This document shows, one piece after another, positions 25,478 through 33,240 of a DNA stretch of 64,000 nucleotides. Both the position numbers and the translations under genes were made by a program. Source of the DNA: Gottfriedia sp002574545 (GTDB lineage Bacteria > Bacillota > Bacilli > Bacillales > Bacillaceae_G); assembly GCA_052180195.1 (NCBI GenBank), contig CP197469.1; one strand, written 5' to 3'. The notes beneath the pieces are model-generated. The model saw only the letters and a program-made list of their open reading frames with translations, was not told where the DNA came from and did no database searches. Position 1 is the stretch's first letter, and each line of letters starts with the position of its first letter.

Positions 25478-27244
25478 ATGTCTACAGGAATGATCATAGC
25501 ATATGGAGGGTTTTGCTTAATTGTTTTCTTTGTTATTAATCGAATTGTATTAAGAAATAAAGAAGATGACTTAAAAATAGATAAAAGAGTAGAAATGGTC
25601 CATTCGGAAGAACCAAATAAAATAGAAAAAACTGAAGAAATTCAAAAGAAATCAGTTCCAGCAAAATCAAGTGAAAAACAAAGCTTTAGCATGGGAAAAG
25701 TTTTAACAGTACTATTATTAGGTATGTTTGTGTCTATTTTAAATCAGACCTTAATCAACGTTGCTTTACCGAAGTTAATGGCTGATTTTAATGTAACTAC
25801 TTCGACTGCACAATGGTTGTCTACCGGTTTTATGTTAGTAAATGGTATTTTAATTCCAGTTAGCGCTTACTTAGTTGATACATTTACTTATCGAAAATTA
25901 TTTATCTTTTCGATGTTTGCCTTTACAATTGGCTCGATTATTTGTGCTTTATCAGGAAATTTCCCAGCTATGATGGCAGGTCGTGTAGTTCAAGCAGTCG
26001 GGGCAGGAATTTTAATGCCACTTGGTATGAATATCTTCATGACGATCTTCCCCCCTGAAAAACGTGGGGCAGCAATGGGATTGATGGGGATTGCTATGAT
26101 TCTCGCACCAGCTATTGGGCCAACAATAACTGGGTATGTAGTAGAAGATTATTCATGGCATTTCTTATTTTATGGAATGGCTGTGTTAGGTGTCATTTCA
26201 ATCGTTTTGTCTAACGCTTGGTTTCATATTTCGCGAAAACGTTCATTCCCAACTTTAGATATATGGGGAGTACTAAGTTCGTCAATTGGATTTGGTAGTT
26301 TACTATATGGATTTAGTGAAGCAGGTAATAAAGGCTGGGATAGTACTGAAGTCGTTCTTTCTTTATTAATAGCTTTTATAAGCTTGAGTTTATTTGTATG
26401 GAGAGAATTAACTGCAAAACAACCTTTAATCAATTTAAAAGTATTTAAATCATTTTCGTTTTCTTACACATTATTAATTAACTTAATCGTTACAACAGCA
26501 TTATATGGAGGGATGATTTTACTACCTCTATATTTACAAAACATCCGTGGGTTTACACCGATAAAAGCGGGATTATTATTACTTCCTGGTTCATTGATCA
26601 TGGGTGCTCTTGGTCCACTTACGGGAAAATTATTCGATAAATATGGGATTCGTCCTTTAGCTATTTTTGGTTTACTCATCATGACATATACAACCTATGA
26701 GTTTACTAAATTATCGATTGATACTCCGTACTTAAAAATTATGTTTTTCTATACTTTACGTTCATTCGGCATGTCATTTATTATGATGCCAATTATGACA
26801 GCTGGTCTAAATAAGTTGCCTCTTAAGATGATCTCGCATGGTACTGCAACTCAAAATACTTTGAGACAAGTTGCTGGTTCAGTTGGTACAGCAATTCTTG
26901 TTACAATCATGACGACGCAGACGACAAATCACATGGCAAACTTTTCAAATGAAGTAACGTCAACGAATCCTTTCATCATGGATTGGATTCATCAAACTGG
27001 CTCACAGTTAGCTGCAGTAGCTGGATTAACGCCAACACAAGGTGGATCTTTAGCGGTAACATCACTTTATAGCCAGGCATCTAAATTAGCTTCAATTAAT
27101 GGAATCAATGATGCATTTATTTTCGCAACAGCATTATCTGGAATTGCATTAATACTTTCATTTTTTATGGGGAGTACAAAAAGTAGAAAGCTTGCGCAAC
27201 CTAAAACTAAAAATAAGCAGTCTTCAGAAACGATTGCATCATAA
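25478..27244 (+). CDS. DHA2-family (EmrB/QacA) multidrug transporter
   Basis: A proton-driven MFS exporter with 14 core helices. Motif LNQTLINVALPKLMADFNVTTSTAQWLSTGFML opens the core, and AGRVVQAVGAGILMPLG and LAPAIGPTITGYVVEDYSWHFLF are DHA2 signatures. Unusual is an extra N-terminal helix (about 5-22) and a charged linker (about 25-68) before the core, for a total of 588 residues. Co-transcribed with the HlyD-like gene and probably controlled by the divergent TetR gene. Confidence 0.88.
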   Translation: MSTGMIIAYGGFCLIVFFVINRIVLRNKEDDLKIDKRVEMVHSEEPNKIEKTEEIQKKSVPAKSSEKQSFSMGKVLTVLLLGMFVSILNQTLINVALPKLMADFNVTTSTAQWLSTGFMLVNGILIPVSAYLVDTFTYRKLFIFSMFAFTIGSIICALSGNFPAMMAGRVVQAVGAGILMPLGMNIFMTIFPPEKRGAAMGLMGIAMILAPAIGPTITGYVVEDYSWHFLFYGMAVLGVISIVLSNAWFHISRKRSFPTLDIWGVLSSSIGFGSLLYGFSEAGNKGWDSTEVVLSLLIAFISLSLFVWRELTAKQPLINLKVFKSFSFSYTLLINLIVTTALYGGMILLPLYLQNIRGFTPIKAGLLLLPGSLIMGALGPLTGKLFDKYGIRPLAIFGLLIMTYTTYEFTKLSIDTPYLKIMFFYTLRSFGMSFIMMPIMTAGLNKLPLKMISHGTATQNTLRQVAGSVGTAILVTIMTTQTTNHMANFSNEVTSTNPFIMDWIHQTGSQLAAVAGLTPTQGGSLAVTSLYSQASKLASINGINDAFIFATALSGIALILSFFMGSTKSRKLAQPKTKNKQSSETIAS

Positions 27245-27251
27245 AAAATGG

Positions 27252-27282
27252 CCAGTTCATGTTTTGAACTGGTATTTTTTTT
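27252..27282 (+). terminator. Terminator of the efflux operon
   Basis: CCAGTTCA tgtt TGAACTGG, then TATTTTTTTT. Confidence 0.88.
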
Positions 27283-27316
27283 CGACAATTATCACTATTT
27301 TTTAATTTGTGGGAAT

Positions 27317-27347
27317 TGTGAATAACTTTCTGTGGATTTGTGGATAA
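27317..27347. promoter_or_regulatory. DnaA-box cluster upstream of nuoA
   Basis: Two exact boxes on the minus strand (27317-27325 TGTGAATAA and 27339-27347 TGTGGATAA) with a 7-of-9 box between (27331-27339). They lie about 150 bases before the nuo promoter. The rest of the 27283-27630 gap holds that promoter and AT-rich sequence. Confidence 0.5.
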
Positions 27348-27496
27348 CTCTTATACTGATATATAATTTTAGTTACTGGTAACAACGATTAAAGTATTAG
27401 AAACTGATAAGTCGACATACATATAAGATAAATTATAAATAATGGAATTTATTTTCCAGCTATATTATTCAATTTTATGATTAATGGCAATAAATA

Positions 27497-27526
27497 TCGA
27501 CACGTTTTTGTCACATTTGTTATAAT
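27497..27526 (+). promoter_or_regulatory. nuo operon promoter
   Basis: TCGACA (27497-27502), 18 bases, TATAAT (27521-27526), about 100 bases before nuoA. Confidence 0.65.
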
Positions 27527-27630
27527 GGATACGATTACAAAACTGAATAGTAAAAATTAAATGAAAAATACATTATATTTATAATAAGTATATAATGTAG
27601 AGCTCTGTAGTTAGAGGAGGGACAAGTTTC

Positions 27631-27999
27631 GTGAATGCCTATTTAAATAATTATGTGATTGTAGTTGTGTTTCTAGTTATAGGAATTGCACTTCCGGTTG
27701 TCGCACTCTCGGTAATAGGTAAATTCTTAAGACCGAGTGTACCAACTGAAGCAAAAGCAACGACATATGAAAGTGGTATTGAACCATTTCATGATGCAAA
27801 GGTTCGTTTCCATGCTGGGTATTACATTTTTGCACTATTATTCGTTATTTTCGATGTTGAAACTGTTTTCTTATATCCGTGGGCGGTTGCATATGATCAA
27901 TTAGGGCTTTTTGCTTTTGTTGAGATGATTATTTTTATTTTAATGCTACTACTTGGACTTATTTATGCTTGGAAGAAGAAGGTGTTGAAATGGTTATGA
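27631..27999 (+). CDS. nuoA: NADH-quinone oxidoreductase subunit A
   Basis: A 122-residue membrane subunit with three helices. The hallmark loop TTYESGIEPFHDAKVRFHAGYYIFALLFVIFDVETVFLYPW is partly visible as YESGIEP and FDVETVFLYPW. GTG start with SD GAGGAGGGA. First gene of the complex I operon; overlaps nuoB by 10 bases. Confidence 0.94.
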   Translation: MNAYLNNYVIVVVFLVIGIALPVVALSVIGKFLRPSVPTEAKATTYESGIEPFHDAKVRFHAGYYIFALLFVIFDVETVFLYPWAVAYDQLGLFAFVEMIIFILMLLLGLIYAWKKKVLKWL

Positions 28000-28508
28000 A
28001 GTTAGATGGAATTTCTGTTGCTGAAATGGAAGAACTCCAAAAGAATATTTTTTTCACGACGTTGGAAGAAGTGAAGGCATGGGCAAGAAGTAACTCGTTA
28101 TGGCCATTAACATTCGGGTTAGCTTGTTGTGCAATCGAAATGATGGGTGTAGGTTCATCTCATTATGACTTAGACCGATTTGGCTCATTTTTCCGTACTT
28201 CTCCTCGTCAATCTGACTGTATGATTGTTTCTGGAACTGTTACGAAAAAGATGGCGCCTATTGTTAAACGTTTGTACGATCAAATGCCAGAACCTAAATG
28301 GGTAATTGCGATGGGTTCTTGTGCCACTGCTGGTGGACCATATGTTAACTCTTATGCAGTTGTTAAAGGAGTGGACCAGATTGTTCCTGTAGACGTGTAT
28401 ATCCCTGGGTGTCCTCCGAATCCAGCAGCATTAATTTATGGTATTAATAAATTGAAAGAGAAGATTCGTTACGAAGCTAAAACTGGAAAGCAGGTGACGA
28501 ATAAATGA
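27990..28508 (+). CDS. nuoB: NADH-quinone oxidoreductase subunit B
   Basis: Holds the terminal N2 [4Fe-4S] cluster: Cys46-Cys47 in LACCAIEMMG, Cys111 in GSCATAGG, Cys141 in PGCPPNP. At 172 residues it is full length. ATG 27990 (MVMKLDG) has AAGGTG 6 bases upstream within nuoA; ATG 27996 is a possible alternative. Overlaps nuoC by 4 bases. Confidence 0.94.
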   Translation: MVMKLDGISVAEMEELQKNIFFTTLEEVKAWARSNSLWPLTFGLACCAIEMMGVGSSHYDLDRFGSFFRTSPRQSDCMIVSGTVTKKMAPIVKRLYDQMPEPKWVIAMGSCATAGGPYVNSYAVVKGVDQIVPVDVYIPGCPPNPAALIYGINKLKEKIRYEAKTGKQVTNK

Positions 28509-29836
28509 GTGAAGATAAGTCAAAAGAACAGTTAAAGAAAGAAGCAGCCGAGAGGGCTAAAGAAGCGGCTCGACGTAAGATGGAACAATTGAAGGCAGAG
28601 AAGGAATCTGCAAAAAATATTGAAGTTCAAAAAGAAGAAGCTCCTGTAGTGAAGGAACCAATTGTTGAAAATGAAGGTAAACAAGAAGAAACAGCTTCAG
28701 AAGATGAAAAAGCGAAAGCACTTGCACTAGCGAAAGCAAAAGCAGTAGCAGCAGCAAAAGCAAAGGCGGCAGCAATTGCCAAACAAAAAGCTGCAGAAGC
28801 AGGCGAACAGGCAAAAGCAGAAGAGCCAGAGGTGATTTCTGAAGACGATAAGGCAAAAGCTTTAGCAGCGGCGAAGGCAAAAGCAGTAGCGGAAGCAAAA
28901 GCAAAGGCGGCAGCAATTGCCAAACAAAAAGCTGCAGAAGCAGGCGAACAGGCAAAAGCAGAAGAGCCAGAGGTGACTTCTGAAGATGATAAGGCAAAAG
29001 CTTTAGCAGCGGCGAAGGCAAAAGCAGTAGCAGCAGCTAAAGCAAAGGCAGCAGCATTAGCGAAGCAAAAAGCAGCAGGAGGAGAGGCTCCCGCAGAAGG
29101 TAAAGACGATGAAAAAGCGAAAGCACTTGCAGCAGCAAAGGCAAAAGCAGTAGCAGCAGCAAAAGCAAAGGCAGCGGCATTGGCAAAACAAAAAGCAGCG
29201 GGTGGAGAAGACACTGCAACTGCTGGTTCTGACGATGAAGCGGCAAAAGCAAAAGCGAAAGCACTTGCAATTGCGAAGGCAAAAGCAGCGGCAGCCGCAA
29301 AAGCGAAAGGTAAAACAGAAGGTGTTAAAGAGGCTCCAGTTGAAGAAGTAAAAGCTTCGCACAATCAACCATTGTTAGATGAAGTAAAAGCACTAATTGA
29401 AAAAGAGTTTGGAGCGGAAGTTATTGAGGAAGCAATTATTAATACGCTATCTAAACATGATCCAACTTTTACAATTAAAAAGGATGCTTACTTTAAAGTA
29501 GCACAGTTCTTAAAGAATAATGAACAACTACAATTTACTTATTTATCTGGATTACATGGAACTGATTTTGTTGATTACATGGAAGTTTACTCTTACATAT
29601 ATTCTTATAAACGTAAACATGGAATCGCTTTAAAAGTAAGAGCAGACCGAAATCAGCCTATTGTTGATAGTATTACTCCAATTTGGGAAGGTGCAAACTG
29701 GCCAGAGCGTGAAACTTACGACTTACTTGGTATACAGTTTGAAGGACATCCAAAATTGGAGCGTATATTACTGCCAGATAATTGGGTTGGCTATCCACTA
29801 AGAAAAGATTACGTTCAATTTGATGAGGGGGTGTAG
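28505..29836 (+). CDS. nuoC: NADH-quinone oxidoreductase subunit C with Ala/Lys repeat extension
   Basis: The true NuoC (30-kDa subunit) domain occupies only about residues 290-443, with FTYLSGLHGTDFVDYMEVYS, ADRNQPIVDSITPIW, and the signature WPERETYDLLGIQFEGHP. It docks to NuoD in the hydrophilic arm. Residues 1-65 are charged helix and residues 66-270 are five tandem Ala/Lys/Glu repeats (unit about 41-47 aa, core DDKAKALAAAKAKAVA). The extension should form long helices; its role is unknown. B. cereus-type NuoC proteins carry similar extensions. Confidence 0.9.
   Translation: MSEDKSKEQLKKEAAERAKEAARRKMEQLKAEKESAKNIEVQKEEAPVVKEPIVENEGKQEETASEDEKAKALALAKAKAVAAAKAKAAAIAKQKAAEAGEQAKAEEPEVISEDDKAKALAAAKAKAVAEAKAKAAAIAKQKAAEAGEQAKAEEPEVTSEDDKAKALAAAKAKAVAAAKAKAAALAKQKAAGGEAPAEGKDDEKAKALAAAKAKAVAAAKAKAAALAKQKAAGGEDTATAGSDDEAAKAKAKALAIAKAKAAAAAKAKGKTEGVKEAPVEEVKASHNQPLLDEVKALIEKEFGAEVIEEAIINTLSKHDPTFTIKKDAYFKVAQFLKNNEQLQFTYLSGLHGTDFVDYMEVYSYIYSYKRKHGIALKVRADRNQPIVDSITPIWEGANWPERETYDLLGIQFEGHPKLERILLPDNWVGYPLRKDYVQFDEGV
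28700..29314 (+). repeat. Tandem Ala/Lys-rich coding repeats in nuoC
   Basis: Five units: two near-identical units of 47 codons, two of 41-42 codons and one of 28. Units 1 and 2 share long identical DNA stretches (for example AAAGCTGCAGAAGCAGGCGA), so they can expand or contract by slippage or recombination. The region is richer in G and C than its surroundings. Confidence 0.85.
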
Positions 29837-29844
29837 GATAAGCC

Positions 29845-30945
29845 ATGATTCGTACGGAAGAAATGCTATTAAACGTCGGACCTCAGCATCCAAGTACACA
29901 CGGTGTATTTCGTCTTGTGTTAAAGATTGATGGAGAGATCATTAAAGAGGCGACACCAGTCATCGGTTATCTACACCGTGGTACAGAGAAAATCGCTGAA
30001 AATCTTCAATATACACAGATTATCCCATATACAGACCGAATGGATTATCTATCAGCAATGACTAATAACTATGTTATCTGCCATGCAGTCGAAACAATGA
30101 TGGATATTAAAGTTCCAGATCGCGCAGAGTATTTACGCGTTATTTCGATGGAATTAGGAAGAATTGCTAGTCACTTAGTTTGGTGGGGTACAAACCTACT
30201 AGATATTGGGGCGGTAAGTCCATTCCTTTATGCTTTCCGTGAGCGTGAAATGATTATCAATCTACTAAACGAACTTTGTGGAGCGAGATTGACTTTTAAC
30301 TACATGCGTGTAGGTGGGGTTAAGTGGGATGCTCCTGAAGGATGGATTGAAAAAGTAAAAGAGTTTATTCCTTATATGAGAGAGCAATTAAAAGGATATC
30401 ACGATTTAGTTTCTGGTAATGAAATCTTTATTAATCGTGTAAAAGGTATTGGTGCATATTCACAAGAAGATGCCATTAATTTTTCATTAAGTGGTGCAAA
30501 TCTTCGTTGTACTGGTGTTAAATATGATTTACGAAAAGATGCTCCATATTCTATTTACGATCGCTTTGATTTCGATGTTCCAGTGGGAACAGTTGGGGAT
30601 GCATGGGATCGTTATATGTGCAGAATGTTAGAAATTGAAGAGTCCCTAAAGATTTTAGAACAAGCTGTTGCACAATTCCCTGCTGAAGGTGATATTTTAG
30701 CAAAAGTTCCTAAAATCATAAAAGCTCCTAAAGGTGAAGGATACGTTAGAATCGAGTCACCGCGTGGAGAAATCGGTTGCTATATTGCAAGTGATGGAAA
30801 AAAAGAGCCGTATCGTTTGAAGTTTAGACGACCATCCTTTTATAACCTCCAGATTCTTCCAAAACTATTAAAAGGTGAAAACATCGCAAACTTAATTACT
30901 ATTTTAGGTGGCATTGATATTGTACTTGGGGAGGTAGACGGATAA
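29845..30945 (+). CDS. nuoD: NADH-quinone oxidoreductase subunit D
   Basis: The 49-kDa homologue (366 aa) forming the quinone pocket with NuoB. Motifs NVGPQHPSTHGVFRLVL (quinone-site His), GYLHRGTEKIAE, YTDRMDYLSAM and the C-terminal LGGIDIVLGEVD are typical. Related to NiFe hydrogenase large subunits but without their metal cysteines. Its TAA shares a base with the nuoH ATG. Confidence 0.95.
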   Translation: MIRTEEMLLNVGPQHPSTHGVFRLVLKIDGEIIKEATPVIGYLHRGTEKIAENLQYTQIIPYTDRMDYLSAMTNNYVICHAVETMMDIKVPDRAEYLRVISMELGRIASHLVWWGTNLLDIGAVSPFLYAFREREMIINLLNELCGARLTFNYMRVGGVKWDAPEGWIEKVKEFIPYMREQLKGYHDLVSGNEIFINRVKGIGAYSQEDAINFSLSGANLRCTGVKYDLRKDAPYSIYDRFDFDVPVGTVGDAWDRYMCRMLEIEESLKILEQAVAQFPAEGDILAKVPKIIKAPKGEGYVRIESPRGEIGCYIASDGKKEPYRLKFRRPSFYNLQILPKLLKGENIANLITILGGIDIVLGEVDG

Positions 30946-31946
30946 TGATAGAAAATCTTCTACAAAGTACACCGTCTTGGATAAATTTTCTCATCTATTT
31001 AGGCTTAGGCGTTATTTTTCTATTTGTAGTTTTAGGTTTTGTTACGTTTGGAATCCTATCAGAACGTAAAGTCATGGGTTTCATGCAAGGTCGTATTGGA
31101 CCCAACCAAGTTGGTGGACGTTTTGGTTTACTTCAAACAGTTGCTGACGTATTAAAGCTACTTTTAAAAGAAGATACAATTCCAAAAGCGGCAGATAAAC
31201 CATTATTTATACTTGCACCAGTCATTGCATTTGCTCCAGCTTTTATGGTTTTAGCAACTCTACCTTTTACAGAGAACTTACAGTTTGCTGATATAGGTGT
31301 TGGATTACTTTACTATATTGCTGTATCAGGATTAACAACAGTTGGGGTTGTTACGGCAGGTTGGGCTTCAAATAACAAGTACTCCCTTATTGGTGGTATG
31401 CGTGCAGCGGCACAGATGATATCATATGAAATTCCGTTAGTAATGAGCGTATTAGGTGTTATTTTATTAACTGGAAGCTTAAATTTAAATGATATTGTTA
31501 ATGCACAAGAAAATGTATGGTTCATTGTAACTCAGCCGATTGCTTTTATCGTTTTCTTAATTGCAGCTGTAGCTGAATTAAATCGTACGCCTTTTGACTT
31601 ACCAGAGGCTGAGTCAGAACTAGTAGCAGGTTATCATACAGAGTTTTCAGGCTTCCGTTGGGCATTCTTTATGCTCTCAGAGTATGTTTACTTTTTTGCA
31701 ATGTGTTCTTTAATTACGATTATTTTTTTAGGTGGATGGAATCCAATTGCAGGTCTAGACTTTATTCCTGGAGCTGTTTGGTTCTCTTTAAAATTTAGTG
31801 TAATTTTATATTTATTAATTTGGTTCCGTGTAACATTCCCACGTTTACGTGCTGACCAATTAATGGAGTTTGGTTGGAAGGTATTATTACCAGTTTCGTT
31901 AGCTAATATTTTAATAACTGCATTAGTAAAAAGCTTATTCTTCTAA
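30945..31946 (+). CDS. nuoH: NADH-quinone oxidoreductase subunit H
   Basis: A 333-residue membrane subunit with eight or nine helices joining the arms and lining the quinone chamber. ERKVMGFMQGRIGPNQVGGRFGLLQTVADVLKLL is partly visible as ERKVMGFMQGRIGPNQVGG, and AELNRTPFDLPEAESELVAGYHTEFSG as NRTPFDLPEAESELVAG. Starts on the last base of the nuoD stop. Confidence 0.95.
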   Translation: MIENLLQSTPSWINFLIYLGLGVIFLFVVLGFVTFGILSERKVMGFMQGRIGPNQVGGRFGLLQTVADVLKLLLKEDTIPKAADKPLFILAPVIAFAPAFMVLATLPFTENLQFADIGVGLLYYIAVSGLTTVGVVTAGWASNNKYSLIGGMRAAAQMISYEIPLVMSVLGVILLTGSLNLNDIVNAQENVWFIVTQPIAFIVFLIAAVAELNRTPFDLPEAESELVAGYHTEFSGFRWAFFMLSEYVYFFAMCSLITIIFLGGWNPIAGLDFIPGAVWFSLKFSVILYLLIWFRVTFPRLRADQLMEFGWKVLLPVSLANILITALVKSLFF

Positions 31947-31977
31947 ACAAATAGACCAATCTAAAGGGGTGTGAGTC

Positions 31978-32397
31978 ATGATTGGGTTAGTAAAAGGTTT
32001 AAAATATACTCTTCAAAATTTAACGCGCGAGAAAGTGACGTATGATTATCCAAATCAGCCGATTCCGTTACCAGATCGTTTTCGTGGAATTCAAAAGTTT
32101 TATCCAGAAAAATGTATTGTTTGTAATCAATGTTCAGCAATTTGTCCAACAGACTGTATTACATTAACTGGGAAAAAACACCCTGATCCTACGAAAAAAG
32201 GGAAAATTATTGACACATACGATATAAATTTCGAAATTTGTATTCTATGTGATTTATGTACAGAAGTTTGTCCAACAGAAGCGATTATTATGACAAATAA
32301 CTTCGAACTTGCTGAATATTCACGTGATGAATTATTTAAAGACCTTCAATGGCTTGATGAAAACGATCAAAACATTCGAAAGGAGAATAAAGCATGA
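31978..32397 (+). CDS. nuoI: NADH-quinone oxidoreductase subunit I
   Basis: A 139-residue ferredoxin-like subunit with two [4Fe-4S] motifs: Cys46, 49, 52, 56 (CIVCNQCSAICP) and Cys88, 91, 94, 98 (CILCDLCTEVCP). With NuoE, F and G absent, these are the most distal clusters encoded by the operon, so NuoI is the likely entry point for electrons from an unknown donor such as ferredoxin. SD AAAGGGGTGTG. It overlaps nuoJ by 4 bases. Confidence 0.94.
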   Translation: MIGLVKGLKYTLQNLTREKVTYDYPNQPIPLPDRFRGIQKFYPEKCIVCNQCSAICPTDCITLTGKKHPDPTKKGKIIDTYDINFEICILCDLCTEVCPTEAIIMTNNFELAEYSRDELFKDLQWLDENDQNIRKENKA

Positions 32398-32912
32398 GTG
32401 GTTTTGTAGTTGCTTTCTTTCTTCTTTCTTTATCAGCCATTTTAGGTGGCGTAATGATGCTAAACTCAACGAAAGTTATGCATATGATGCTTTCACTTGT
32501 TTTAACATTCATTAGTATTGCAGGAATTTATGTCCTTTTATCAGCTGAATTCGTAGCTGTTGTTCAAATTCTTATTTATTCTGGAGCAGTAACGATCTTA
32601 ATGATTTTTGGAATCATGTTAACAAAACATGATATTGAAAGTGAAAAGCCAAAAAGAAATTGGAGAAATATTGCTGCATTAATCGGTATCGTTGCATTTG
32701 GAGTCGTTATGTTTTTAGGTGTAAACGGACTTTCAATTAACGCAACAGATGTTGATTTAGCAACAAACAATACGAAAAATATTGGCTCACAATTATTTAC
32801 AGATCATATTGTGCCATTTGAAGTAATGTCTGTATTATTACTTATTGCTTTAGTCGGAGCAATCATTTTAGCAAAATCAGATGATTCAAAAGAGGAGGGT
32901 ACGAAGGAATGA
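32394..32912 (+). CDS. nuoJ: NADH-quinone oxidoreductase subunit J
   Basis: A 172-residue membrane subunit with five helices; the conserved helix-3 segment AEFVAVVQILIYSGAVTILMIFGIML carries the acidic residue and pi-bulge region of ND6. Overlaps both neighbours by 4 bases. Confidence 0.93.
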   Translation: MSGFVVAFFLLSLSAILGGVMMLNSTKVMHMMLSLVLTFISIAGIYVLLSAEFVAVVQILIYSGAVTILMIFGIMLTKHDIESEKPKRNWRNIAALIGIVAFGVVMFLGVNGLSINATDVDLATNNTKNIGSQLFTDHIVPFEVMSVLLLIALVGAIILAKSDDSKEEGTKE

Positions 32913-33223
32913 GTTCAGTTCCAATTAATGCTTATCTTCTCTTAGCGCTAATTTTATTTTGTATCGGATTATATGGTGCATTAACAAAACGAAATACAGT
33001 AATCGTGTTAATTTGTATTGAGTTAATGTTAAATGCCGCAAATATTAATCTAGTAGCATTTAGTAAGCTTGGTGTAGCACCGTCGTTAACAGGACAAATT
33101 TTTTCATTATTTACGATTTCAGTTGCAGCCGCTGAAGCTGCAGTTGGCGTGGCAATTCTTATTGCATGGTATCGTCATCGTCAGACAGTCAATATCGATG
33201 AAGCTGATTCATTGAAAAGATAA
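32909..33223 (+). CDS. nuoK: NADH-quinone oxidoreductase subunit K
   Basis: A 104-residue, three-helix subunit with buried glutamates for proton transfer, in CIELMLNAANINLVAFS and AAEAAVGVAILI. Confidence 0.94.
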   Translation: MSSVPINAYLLLALILFCIGLYGALTKRNTVIVLICIELMLNAANINLVAFSKLGVAPSLTGQIFSLFTISVAAAEAAVGVAILIAWYRHRQTVNIDEADSLKR

Positions 33224-33240
33224 ATAGGAGGTGGAATTTG

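Noticed and set aside
28557..29368. Several long open frames antisense to nuoC (Ala/Phe-, Leu- and Cys-rich)
   Set aside because: They are mirror images of the repetitive AAR/GCN codons of the nuoC repeat, with no ribosome sites and extreme composition.
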